From CAWEQO01 sp963811225 (GTDB taxonomy: Bacteria; Chloroflexota; Anaerolineae; Anaerolineales; Anaerolineaceae): DNA of 64,000 nucleotides. The stretch spans positions 248,001 through 312,000 of the forward strand of contig CAWEQO010000012.1 of NCBI GenBank assembly GCA_963811225.1, given 5' to 3'. Within the stretch, counting starts at the first letter, position 1. The number at the start of each line of letters is the position of its first letter. This document shows positions 45,158 to 53,775 of this stretch, piece after piece. Below the pieces are notes generated by a model. The model did no database searches. It was not told where the DNA came from and saw only the letters and a program-made list of their open reading frames with translations. The position numbers and the translations under genes were made by a program.

Positions 45158-48100
45158 ATGAAGTTCGCAGCCCGTATTTTCAGCTTCGTACTCTTATTGT
45201 CCCTGATGGGGCAATATTCCCCAGGAATTCCCTCACAACTCACATCTCAACCTGAACTGCCGCATGCCATGCCGCCCTATCCAGGGCTGTATGATGAGAT
45301 CGACCGGGGAGAAGTCACACTTCCCCGCTTTATGACCGATCCGATCTGGGCTCAAACCGTTGGATTAGAGGCAGCCAGCGTCAATGGAAGCACGGCTCCA
45401 CTCACCGGCAGTATTCGGGTCCTGGCTGTGTTGGTAGATTTTAACGACAAAGTCCGCTCTGTCAGCGCCGGCGCCTTCGATACCCTATTATTCGCCCCCC
45501 CAACAATAGGCCTCGGTTCTGTACGGGATTACTTCAGCGAAATCTCCTACGGTCAGGTAGACATCGTCACCGTCAACATGCCAAGCGCGATCGGTTGGAA
45601 GCGAGCGCCTAGTAATTATTCGTACTATGCCAACGGCAGTTACTGTACAGATGGGGTCTATCCAAGAAACTGCCAGAAGTTAGCCGAAGATGTGATCAAT
45701 GTGGTCGATAGTATGGTTAACTTTAAAAACTATGACAACGATGGCGATGGCAACGCCGAGCCGATCGTCATCATCCATTCAGGCCCTGGGGCCGAATTAA
45801 CCGGATTTGCTACGGACATTTGGTCGCACTCCTGGTCTACACACAGCGTCCTTACCAAAGATGGCGTAAATGTATCCCGCTATACCATTCAGCCGGAATT
45901 TTGGGAATATGTAGACCCCTCAGAAACCGATATGACAATCGGCGTGATCGCGCACGAGATGGGCCATGGCTTCTGGAACCTGCCCGATCTGTACGATCGC
46001 AATAATCGATCCAATGGCATTGGCGAGTTCGATCTGATGGCCTCCGGTTCTTGGAATGGCACGCTGGGCAGCTCTCCCGCCTGGCCAAGCGCCTGGACTC
46101 GCATCCAAATGGGCTTTGCTGCCCCCACCCTTGTCAAGCACAGCGAAATCGGCAGCAGTATACCGCAGCCATATAATGCTCCGGCTGCTAATACCATCTT
46201 GAAGCTGACCTCGCCCTCACTCCACGATTCGAATGAGTATTACCTGTTAGAAAATCGCGGCACTGCTTCCGGGCATTATGACTCTTCAATTCCTGGAAAC
46301 GGGTTGTTCATCTGGCATATCGATGAGAATATGAAAACGTCTTCCAAGCAGAACGACTATCCTTGCCCCAGCAATCCCCAGTCGAGCTGCAGCGATTCAT
46401 ATCACTACCTGGTAGCCCTCATGCAAGCGGATGGCGCACACGGGTTAGAGGGCCTCTACAATCGCGGCGATTACGGTGATCCATACCCTGGATTGAGCGG
46501 CAATCGCAGTTTCACCAACCAGACCAATCCCGACAGTGGCTCATGGTATGCCGCCGGTGACAGCGGTATCCGTGTGACCAACATCAGCAATGCCGGCGCC
46601 GCCATGACCGCTGACATCACCGTTCCACCCATCAATACCGCTCCCGTGGCCGTCGATGACAGCTATGGGGTCGCCGAAGACGCTCCACTGACGGTTGCTG
46701 CGCCTGGGGTGATCGACAACGACACGGATGAAGACGCGAACCCGCTCACGGCCGCCAAGGTCAGTAACCCGCTGCATGGCTCGTTAACCCTTAACAGCGA
46801 CGGGTCCTTCACCTACACACCCGATGTCAATTGGAACGGTGTCGACCATTTCACCTATAAAGTCAATGATGGGACTCTCTATTCAAACACGGCCACGGTA
46901 ACCATCACCGTCACACCGGTCGAGGACTCGCCCGTCGCAGTGGATGACATCTTCACCACCCTGGAAGACACCTCAAAGACTTTCGCTGCGCCTGGCGTGC
47001 TGGTCAACGACTTTGACCCGGAGGGTGACCCAATCTCCGCGATCCAAGTGACCGGACCTGCCAGCGGTTCAGTTACCTTCAACGCAAATGGTTCCTTTGC
47101 TTATCGTGGTGATCCTAATTTCAATGGAACGGACAGCTTCACTTATAAAGTCAGCGACGGAAAGTCCGATTTGAACACGGCCACCGTCACCATCAATGTG
47201 AAGCCGGTAAATGATCCCCCCTCTGGCAACGGAGACAGCTACACGACCGCTGAAGACACGCAGCTAACCGTTAATGCCCCCGGTGTGCTCGCCAATGATG
47301 TTGATATCGATGGTGATCCCATCGAGCCTTTAATACTCGGAGCCCCCTCCCTGGGGTCACTAATCCTGAACCCTGACGGTTCTTTCATCTATACACCCAA
47401 AGCCAACCGGAACGGCTCCGACTTCTTCACCTATCGCCTTACAGACGGACATTCGCTCTCGAGCACGATAAGGGTAGACCTCACGATCAGCCCGGTCAAC
47501 GATGCGCCGGTCGTGGTCAACAGCAGCTACATCGCTTACGAGGACAAGCGCCTCACTGTGAGTACCCCGGGCTTGCTGGCTTATGCCCGGGATATCGACG
47601 GGGGCGCGCGGACTGCCGTCAAAGTCACGGATCCGGCGAACGGAACAATCTCTCTCAACCCGAATGGTTCTTTCGTCTACACCCCCTCGCACGATTACAA
47701 CGGCGCCGACAGCTTCACCTACAAAGTCAACGATAGCACGCTCAACTCGAACATCGCCACCGTTTCCATCAATGTGAAACCGATCAACGATGCCCCAATC
47801 GCCGCCCCTGACAGCTTCGACGTCAACGAGGACGAAAAACTGGTGGTTCCTGCTCCGGGTTTGCTGGCAAATGACTCGGATGTCGAAGGCAATCCAATCG
47901 TTGCGGTCAAAGTTTCCAACCCGTCGCATGGCGCGTTGGTCTTCAGTTCCAACGGCTCGTTCACCTATAAGCCTGCCCTCAACTGGAACGGGGAGGACAG
48001 CTTCACCTACAAGGCCAAAGATAACCTCCTGCCCTCCACCGCGGTCAAGGTAACCATCACCGTCCGTCCATCCAATGACGCCCCAGTGGCTGTGCAGGAT

Positions 48101-49282
48101 CGTTACAAGGTGGAACAGGACTCCATGCTGGCGATAGATGCGCCCGGCCTGCTGACCAACGACAAAGATTTGGACGGGGATGCCCTATCCGCCGCACGGG
48201 CGGAAAATCCTGCCCATGGCGTCATCAATGTCAACCCCGATGGCTCCTTCCTATACACCCCCGCGCCCGGTTTTTATGGCACAGATCAGTTTTCCTATTT
48301 GGTCAATGACAGTGAGCTGGATTCCATCCCGGCAGTCGTTTTGATCACCGTGGATAAGCTTAACCTCTCGCCGGTTGCAGAAGGTGAAAGCTACACAATC
48401 GATGAAGACCATCGCCTGACGGTATCCGCTCCAGGCCTTTTAGCCAACGATAGCGACCCCGAAAGCCATCGGATTAAGATGATCCTCGTTTCCAGGCCGT
48501 CAAACGGAAGGCTTACGTATCGCGTCAACGGTTGGTTTAGCTACAAGCCCAACCATAACTGGAACGGAGAAGACAGCTTCACCTACAAAGTAAGCGATGG
48601 CGTCAAAGTCTCCGACGAAATGACGGCCGCCATCACCGTAAACCCGGTCGATGATGTTCCCGTCGCCCGCAGCGACGTCTATGTCACAGAAATGAACCAG
48701 AACCTGGAAGTTGGCGCGCAGGGGGTCATGGAAAACGACAGCGAGTTTGATGGGGATCCAATCACGGCTGCACTGCTGAAACCGCCGCTCTACGGTACAA
48801 TCGAGTTTCAGAATGACGGCTCCTTCTCCTACATCCCGAAAACCAATTTCTACGGGATCGACTACTTCAAGTACCGCATCAATGACGGCGGGAAAAACTC
48901 CAACATTACAACGGTTACGGTCAAAGTGAAACGGCCGGTCTACACGTTCAGCGGTTTCTTCGATCCTCTCGTCAACGGGACCAGCGTCAATGTAATGACC
49001 GCCGGTAACAGTGTCATGATCCCCTTCAGCCTGGACGGCGACCGCGGTATGGTGATCTCCCCCAATAACAGCCCCTCGTCGGAAAAAATTAGCTGCAGCA
49101 GCACGGCCACCTACGTCGATGTGGAAACCACCTCCGACGTCGCCGGCTTGACCTACGATTCGGTAGAAGACCGCTACACCTACGTCTGGGAGACAAACCC
49201 AGGCTGGACCGGCACATGCCGCAGATTCATCCTGAAATTAAACGACACCACCATCCACATCGTCAAGTTCAAGTTCAAATAA
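45158..49282 (+). CDS. Secreted M6-type metalloprotease with tandem cadherin-like repeats and PxKF-like module
   Basis: The 1374-aa protein has a signal peptide (about 1-25), an M6 (immune inhibitor A-like) protease domain up to about residue 490 and the zinc site HEMGHGFWNLPDLYD followed by the Met-turn-like FDLMASGSWNG. Eight to nine tandem-95/cadherin-like repeats follow, each with the pattern NDAPVAVDD...G(S/N)FTYTP...D(S/T)FTYKVNDG. The C-terminal module YTFSGFFDPLVNGTSVN is homologous to that of the preceding protein. It probably digests proteins outside the cell while held on the surface by the repeats. A strong terminator follows. Confidence 0.9.
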   Translation: MKFAARIFSFVLLLSLMGQYSPGIPSQLTSQPELPHAMPPYPGLYDEIDRGEVTLPRFMTDPIWAQTVGLEAASVNGSTAPLTGSIRVLAVLVDFNDKVRSVSAGAFDTLLFAPPTIGLGSVRDYFSEISYGQVDIVTVNMPSAIGWKRAPSNYSYYANGSYCTDGVYPRNCQKLAEDVINVVDSMVNFKNYDNDGDGNAEPIVIIHSGPGAELTGFATDIWSHSWSTHSVLTKDGVNVSRYTIQPEFWEYVDPSETDMTIGVIAHEMGHGFWNLPDLYDRNNRSNGIGEFDLMASGSWNGTLGSSPAWPSAWTRIQMGFAAPTLVKHSEIGSSIPQPYNAPAANTILKLTSPSLHDSNEYYLLENRGTASGHYDSSIPGNGLFIWHIDENMKTSSKQNDYPCPSNPQSSCSDSYHYLVALMQADGAHGLEGLYNRGDYGDPYPGLSGNRSFTNQTNPDSGSWYAAGDSGIRVTNISNAGAAMTADITVPPINTAPVAVDDSYGVAEDAPLTVAAPGVIDNDTDEDANPLTAAKVSNPLHGSLTLNSDGSFTYTPDVNWNGVDHFTYKVNDGTLYSNTATVTITVTPVEDSPVAVDDIFTTLEDTSKTFAAPGVLVNDFDPEGDPISAIQVTGPASGSVTFNANGSFAYRGDPNFNGTDSFTYKVSDGKSDLNTATVTINVKPVNDPPSGNGDSYTTAEDTQLTVNAPGVLANDVDIDGDPIEPLILGAPSLGSLILNPDGSFIYTPKANRNGSDFFTYRLTDGHSLSSTIRVDLTISPVNDAPVVVNSSYIAYEDKRLTVSTPGLLAYARDIDGGARTAVKVTDPANGTISLNPNGSFVYTPSHDYNGADSFTYKVNDSTLNSNIATVSINVKPINDAPIAAPDSFDVNEDEKLVVPAPGLLANDSDVEGNPIVAVKVSNPSHGALVFSSNGSFTYKPALNWNGEDSFTYKAKDNLLPSTAVKVTITVRPSNDAPVAVQDRYKVEQDSMLAIDAPGLLTNDKDLDGDALSAARAENPAHGVINVNPDGSFLYTPAPGFYGTDQFSYLVNDSELDSIPAVVLITVDKLNLSPVAEGESYTIDEDHRLTVSAPGLLANDSDPESHRIKMILVSRPSNGRLTYRVNGWFSYKPNHNWNGEDSFTYKVSDGVKVSDEMTAAITVNPVDDVPVARSDVYVTEMNQNLEVGAQGVMENDSEFDGDPITAALLKPPLYGTIEFQNDGSFSYIPKTNFYGIDYFKYRINDGGKNSNITTVTVKVKRPVYTFSGFFDPLVNGTSVNVMTAGNSVMIPFSLDGDRGMVISPNNSPSSEKISCSSTATYVDVETTSDVAGLTYDSVEDRYTYVWETNPGWTGTCRRFILKLNDTTIHIVKFKFK

Positions 49283-49294
49283 GTGATTTTCCAA

Positions 49295-49333
49295 AAAAAA
49301 GGTGGTGGGAGCTGTTCTCCCACCACCTTTTTT
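49295..49333. terminator. Bidirectional intrinsic terminator
   Basis: A 17-bp stem (49295-49311 with 49317-49333), rich in GGTGGTGGG, is flanked by A-tract on the left and T-tract on the right. It serves both the M6 protease gene and the convergent nitroreductase gene. Confidence 0.85.
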
Positions 49334-49352
49334 ATACAAGATACCCACCGCC

Positions 49353-49877
49353 TCACCACCGCTCCCAATGCACGATCTCATCCAACGGCCTGCGCCCCAT
49401 CTGCGCCAGCACTTCATCGATCGGGCGTCCTTCAATGGTCTTCGGGGCATCTTCCATCGGGTAGCCAAAAGAAATCGCCGTTCCGACCTCATTTGGCTCC
49501 GGCACGCCTAACGTAGACCGGACGCGGCTCTCATCATGCAGCGAAGCAATGCACGAGCCGATCCCCTCGGACCAGGCCGACAGCATCATGCTCTGGGCGC
49601 ACCGCCCGGCATCGAACGAGCTGCCCCAGCCCGGCTGGGTGACAATCACCACCGCTGCCGCCGCGCCTTTCAGGTGGCCCGCATACCGCCCGCAGCCCGA
49701 TAGCGCTTCGAGCGTCTGGCGCTCTCGCACCACCATAAACTGCCAGGGTTGGACGTTCTTAGCGCTGCCCGTCCAGCGTCCGGCTTGCAAAATGCGCTGC
49801 AGCGCATCATCCGGGATCGGCCGCTCTTGGAAGTGCCGCACCGCCCGCAAGGAAAGAAGAGTTTCGTAAGCGTTCAT
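49353..49877 (-). CDS. Nitroreductase-family flavoprotein
   Basis: The 174-aa protein has the FMN-binding N-terminal pattern SLRAVRHFQERPIPDDALQRIL, then AGRWTGSAKNVQPWQFMVV, which matches the family's S-x-x-N-x-Q-P-W region, and the C-terminal end of the core GTAISFGYP. It is somewhat short but complete for the family. Typical substrates are quinones, nitro compounds or flavins; none can be assigned. TAAAAT (49889-49884 on the minus strand) ends six bases before the ATG, suggesting a leaderless mRNA. Confidence 0.85.
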   Translation of the reverse strand: MNAYETLLSLRAVRHFQERPIPDDALQRILQAGRWTGSAKNVQPWQFMVVRERQTLEALSGCGRYAGHLKGAAAAVVIVTQPGWGSSFDAGRCAQSMMLSAWSEGIGSCIASLHDESRVRSTLGVPEPNEVGTAISFGYPMEDAPKTIEGRPIDEVLAQMGRRPLDEIVHWERW

Positions 49878-49935
49878 GCTGCCATTTTACCCGTTTCTGT
49901 TTCGGTAAAGGGGCGCTCCCCAAAAAATAAATGAA

Positions 49936-49968
49936 AGCGGGATGAGCGCTTTCGATGCTCATCCCGCT
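49936..49968 (-). terminator. Terminator of the YsnF/AvaK operon
   Basis: AGCGGGATGAGC (49936-49947) pairs with 49957-49968. On the minus strand the stem is followed by TTTCATTTATTTTTTGG, a good U-tract, about 65 bases after the stop of the upstream gene. Confidence 0.7.
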
Positions 49969-50033
49969 CTCCGATCTCCAAGGAACGCCTCAATACTAGC
50001 AGGTTTCCTCGAAGTCTCGCATGAGGATCGCAA

Positions 50034-51311
50034 TTATAGATTGCGGTTCCTACGAATCCTCCAGCCTTCCTGGACCGCACCGCTGTAGTCGTTCCAGTTC
50101 ATGTTGCTGTACTGGTTCTCCCAATTCCTGCGGGCCTCTGGCTCCAGGCGTTTCCAGTCATAGTTCTGGTAACGCTGATCCGAGCCGAGTCCATAACCGT
50201 AGCGATAGGCGTTGCGGTAGTTGTTGTAATCATAACCGGTGCCCATTCGGCCGTAGTTATTGTTGAAGTGCTGCCGGAACATGTCTTCGTCCCGGTCAAA
50301 GTCCTGGTCGAGTTTCTCGATGTCCACGTCGGTCTTGCGCACCTGACCCTTGACGGTCTCCTGGCGCTGATTGACGTCCTTATCGACGACCACCTCACCA
50401 GTCACACGCGCTTCCTTCCCCACCACCGGTTCTTCATGGATGGTGTGGATTTCCACGGTGCCTTCCTGGAAGGCCTGGAAATCAGCGTCCCTTGCGGGGC
50501 GATCCACGTCGCGACGCTTCACGTCGACATTTTCCTCACGCAGGTTCACGGGCTCTTCCACATCTTTGGTTTCCATTTCCTTCTTAATGCGGACGCCGCC
50601 TTCTTGCACCTGGCGCTTTCCGACCTTCATCTTCTCTTCGATGATCGGAATGCGCATTTCATTGATCTGGTCACCGGTAAACGGCTTTGCCTTCTCGTCG
50701 AACCCTTCCCACTTGTCTTCGTGCTGCCAATCTTTTGTGCGGCGCTCGACATTGATGGGATCGAAGCGGTTCATGATATCGGCAGCCTGTTCGGCCCGGT
50801 CGTCGCTTGTACGCAGGGTCACCAGGGTGCCGCCCCTGCGGATACCTTCAGCGTACTGGTGCGCTTGCTCTTCCGGAACGCCAGCGTCAACCAGGGCGCC
50901 AATTACGCCGCCTGTGGCTCCGCCAACTCCGGCGCCTGCCAGGGTCCCAAGAATGGGGCCGGCTGCCAGGACAGGTCCAATGCCAGGGATCGCGAGAGCG
51001 CCTAAGCCCAGCAATAAACCGCCAACCGCGCCAATGCCTGCGCCAACGCCTGCACCAACTGCGGCGCCTTCATGCGGGGCCGCTCGGGTTTCGTTGTCCA
51101 TGCCGGCTCGAGCCTGGTTATCGGCAACCGCCGAGTCGTAGGTCACGCCTTCTTTGCTGTAATCTTGCACGCCTTCAGTTTCTAACTCACCGGTAGCATT
51201 ATTAGCAATCATGCTAATGTTCTCCCGGTCGAACCCCGAATCTACCAGGGCTTTCACTGCTTGTTGTGCTTCGTCAAATGTATCGTATAATCCGGCTACT
51301 ATTCGTGCCAT
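50034..51311 (-). CDS. Stress protein with GSP17M-like and YsnF/AvaK (DUF2382) domains
   Basis: The 425-aa protein begins with a general-stress-protein-17M-like domain (ARIVAGLYDTFDEAQQAVKALVDSGF). A glycine-rich hydrophobic hairpin follows (about 78-125, GAGVGAGIGAVGGLLLGLG). The DUF2382 domain (about 205-330) has the repeated pattern IPIIEEKMKVGKRQVQEGGVRI and the EEPVNLREENVDVKRRDVDRP motif. A Tyr/Asn/Arg-rich tail (YGRMGTGYDYNNYRNAYRYG) closes the protein. ATG at 51311 has a perfect AAGGAGG; the longer frame to 51518 is not used. A second DUF2382 gene lies 82 bases upstream in the same orientation. Confidence 0.86.
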   Translation of the reverse strand: MARIVAGLYDTFDEAQQAVKALVDSGFDRENISMIANNATGELETEGVQDYSKEGVTYDSAVADNQARAGMDNETRAAPHEGAAVGAGVGAGIGAVGGLLLGLGALAIPGIGPVLAAGPILGTLAGAGVGGATGGVIGALVDAGVPEEQAHQYAEGIRRGGTLVTLRTSDDRAEQAADIMNRFDPINVERRTKDWQHEDKWEGFDEKAKPFTGDQINEMRIPIIEEKMKVGKRQVQEGGVRIKKEMETKDVEEPVNLREENVDVKRRDVDRPARDADFQAFQEGTVEIHTIHEEPVVGKEARVTGEVVVDKDVNQRQETVKGQVRKTDVDIEKLDQDFDRDEDMFRQHFNNNYGRMGTGYDYNNYRNAYRYGYGLGSDQRYQNYDWKRLEPEARRNWENQYSNMNWNDYSGAVQEGWRIRRNRNL

Positions 51312-51393
51312 GTTTTTTTCCTCCTTATGGTTGTTTAATGCCGATCCAAATGGATCGAGAGGACAAATCAATTCGGTAGACAATCTCTTGCGT

Positions 51394-52023
51394 CTACGAC
51401 TGCTTTGCCCTATCGAAGTCCATTGTGGGCTCCGGCTCAAGTTTTTCAACGGATACTTCCTCTTCACGCAGTTCCACGTTATCTGGTGCGGCCAATTGCT
51501 GGCGGAATTTGGTGACACGCACCTCTTCCTTCAGCATCAGTCGCTTTTCCACAACAAGGACCTCCTCCATTACGGGAATGATCATCGTCTTTCCCTCGAA
51601 TCGAGTTTTCGCAGGTTTATCGATGATCTTATTGACCGGCACCCGATCCACCTGCACATCTTCTTCGTATCCATGATCCTTGATGGCTTGTTCACGCGAA
51701 TGAACCTGCTTTGTGATCCGTACTCCCCCTGTTGGAACACGTCGTTTGCTTACCAGCATTCTTTCGCTTAAGATAGGAATAACCAAATAATTGGCATCCC
51801 GCGTTTCTTCCATTTCTTCCAAAGTACTGAAATCTACCGGCAGCAGGTAGTTTCCACCATCCCCTCGATCGCCCAACATTTCGACTGGAATAAATAACTG
51901 CCTTCCGTTTTCCAGTTCGATAAGCGCCTGTTGCTCACGGTCATCCGATGATCGTGATAGGGCAATGATCCGCCCCGTCATTCCATCTTGGGTCTTTACC
52001 GTAGCGCCTTTTAAGCCTTCCAT
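51394..52023 (-). CDS. YsnF/AvaK (DUF2382) stress protein with PRC-barrel-like N-terminus
   Basis: The 209-aa protein starts with a short beta-rich domain (GATVKTQDGMTGRIIALSR...GRQLFIPVEML) that resembles a PRC barrel. The DUF2382 domain follows, with IPILSERMLVSKRRVPTGGV and VELREEEVSVEKLEPE. This is the usual two-part architecture of AvaK/YsnF proteins, which are linked to stress and desiccation in other bacteria. ATG at 52023 follows AAAGGAG. It is the first gene of a probable two-gene operon. Confidence 0.84.
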   Translation of the reverse strand: MEGLKGATVKTQDGMTGRIIALSRSSDDREQQALIELENGRQLFIPVEMLGDRGDGGNYLLPVDFSTLEEMEETRDANYLVIPILSERMLVSKRRVPTGGVRITKQVHSREQAIKDHGYEEDVQVDRVPVNKIIDKPAKTRFEGKTMIIPVMEEVLVVEKRLMLKEEVRVTKFRQQLAAPDNVELREEEVSVEKLEPEPTMDFDRAKQS

Positions 52024-52570
52024 TCCACATACTCCTTTCTGCTTTGTTTGAGCGAGTGGAATCCAACTAAATGTCATATACCACTCAAATCCGACAAGTG
52101 AGACGATTATCACTCTTTATGCTGTAATGCTTTAGGATGATTGGTAGGGTCGTTATAGACCTGAATGGCGCACCGAGCGTGATGGTCCTTTTCTCATCCC
52201 CTACTCATGACGAATGAGGCCAGAAACCCATCAATGGATTTCCGCCTTCTGAAATCAACTTCCGTCTCTTCATTGGACGCAAGAACTATTCTGCTGTCAA
52301 ACTGCAATTCTATCTGAGTGCATTGCTGGCAACGTCCCCCATCTAGCTATAATCCTAACATATTTTAATAAGCATCGTCAACTAAAGCAATATTTAATAT
52401 CTATAATATACACGTTAAGTTTTTATAAATGGAGACCTTTTCCTTCCAGGATCTTTATTTCTGACTAAGGGCGGTTCGTAACTGAGCATGGTTCTGTCGC
52501 ATGCAAGAAGCAATCTGTTACAATCCGCTTGAGGGGTCAAACCGACTACAGAAAGGGGATAAATTTACTG
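52024..52570. other. 547-bp divergent intergenic region of the stress genes
   Basis: The region separates the minus-strand YsnF/AvaK genes from the plus-strand SDR gene. TATAAT at 52348-52353 and TACAAT near 52517 are possible -10 elements, the latter facing the SDR gene. The stretch from about 52360 to 52440 is very AT-rich. No small gene or RNA was recognised. Confidence 0.4.
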
Positions 52571-53446
52571 ATGAATGAACAAAATCCACGACAAAAAGAG
52601 AAACAGCCGCCCATGCCGGAGCAGAAGCAAACCCCACCTGGTTACGAGACAGAAATGCAGCCCAAACCGGACCATGGCGAGCAGAGTTATAAGGGCCACG
52701 GGCGCTTGAAAGGCAAAGTCGCCATCATCACCGGCTCCGATAGCGGCATCGGCAAGGCCGTTGCTCTGGCTTACGCCCGCGAAGGCGCTGATGTTTTGAT
52801 CTCTTATTGGAACGAAAACGTCGACGCCAAGGAAACCAAGCGGCTGGTGGAAGAAGCCGGTCAAAAAGCAGTCCTGCATGCCGGCGACATCAGCGACGAG
52901 CAAGTCTGCCGTGAAATCGTCGAGCAGGCCATGGCCGTCTTTGGCCGCATCGACATCCTGGTCAACAACGCCGCCTTTCAACAGACCTACAAAAAGCTGG
53001 ACGAGATCACGCCCGAAGTGCTGGAACACACCTTTGGCACCAACATCTTCTCCATGTTCTACCTGGCGAAGCATGCCGTGCCGCACATGCAGCCCGGCAG
53101 CGCCATTATCAACACCGCCTCCATCGAGGCCTACCAGCCCGATCCATCCCTGCTGCCGTACGCCTCCACCAAAGGCGCTATCGTCACCTTTACCAAGGGC
53201 TTATCGAAAATGCTGATCAAGAAAGGTATCCGCGTCAACGCTGTCGCTCCCGGGCCCATCTGGACCCCTCTCATCCCGGCCAGCATGTCGCCGAAGCACG
53301 TCTCCAAGTTTGGCGAAACCGACCCGACCGGACGCCCCGGCCAGCCCGTCGAGCTTGCGCCCATGTACGTGCTGCTTGCTACCGACGAAGCCAGCTACAT
53401 GAACGGCGGCATCTACGATGTCACCGGCGGCGAATGGACCGCCTGA
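52571..53446 (+). CDS. SDR oxidoreductase, general stress protein 39-like
   Basis: The 291-aa protein has a hydrophilic Pro/Gln-rich N-terminal extension of about 45 residues typical of GSP39/YhdF-type SDRs. A classical SDR core follows: cofactor motif TGSDSGIGKAVAL, NNAA, catalytic Ser in NTASIEAYQ and YASTK with the catalytic Tyr/Lys. It lies back to back with the YsnF/AvaK stress genes, in keeping with a stress role. The substrate is unknown. The ATG at 52571 has a weak GGGGA site about 11 bases upstream. Confidence 0.87.
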   Translation: MNEQNPRQKEKQPPMPEQKQTPPGYETEMQPKPDHGEQSYKGHGRLKGKVAIITGSDSGIGKAVALAYAREGADVLISYWNENVDAKETKRLVEEAGQKAVLHAGDISDEQVCREIVEQAMAVFGRIDILVNNAAFQQTYKKLDEITPEVLEHTFGTNIFSMFYLAKHAVPHMQPGSAIINTASIEAYQPDPSLLPYASTKGAIVTFTKGLSKMLIKKGIRVNAVAPGPIWTPLIPASMSPKHVSKFGETDPTGRPGQPVELAPMYVLLATDEASYMNGGIYDVTGGEWTA

Positions 53447-53473
53447 GCTGCAGCAAACTCGTTGATCAAAAGT

Positions 53474-53500
53474 AAGAGCCAGGCCAACCCCCTGGCTCTT
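53474..53500 (+). terminator. Terminator of the SDR gene
   Basis: AAGAGCCAGG (53474-53483) pairs with CCTGGCTCTT (53491-53500) and is followed by GTTTTA. Confidence 0.7.
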
Positions 53501-53596
53501 GTTTTACCACCCAGACCTTGACGATCGTCAGACAACTCCGGTCTTTCTTTCCGCTTCTCTCCCCCATCAATTCTGTTAATCCAGCGCATTTTGCCA

Positions 53597-53625
53597 TTGT
53601 GCAAAATTAATCTTTCTCTTATAAT
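53597..53625 (+). promoter_or_regulatory. Promoter of the MtmB-like/ECF operon
   Basis: TTGTGC (53597-53602), 17 bases and a perfect TATAAT (53620-53625) lie 150 bases before the methyltransferase start. The roughly 145-base leader (53631-53775) contains CGAACGAACCAGTTCG-type dyads, but no TPP or cobalamin riboswitch motif was found. Confidence 0.5.
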
Positions 53626-53775
53626 CATAGAGACCCACTCCAGAGCTTTCGCTGTTGCACCTTTCGCCTGTTTCCATACAGCTTCGGCTCAATTTAATAA
53701 TCGCATTACCCATTCCCTGGCGAACGAACCAGTTCGACCTTGTTCGTGTTTTAACTGCTGAAAAGAAGGGACTCT

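Noticed and set aside
40523..49282. The many open frames on other strands across the repeat-rich secreted proteins
   Set aside because: They mirror the tandem repeats of the real genes in alternative frames.
53626..53775. Riboswitch (TPP or cobalamin) in front of the MtmB-like/ECF operon
   Set aside because: No CTGAGA/ACC-type TPP core and no cobalamin box could be found; only short dyads are present.
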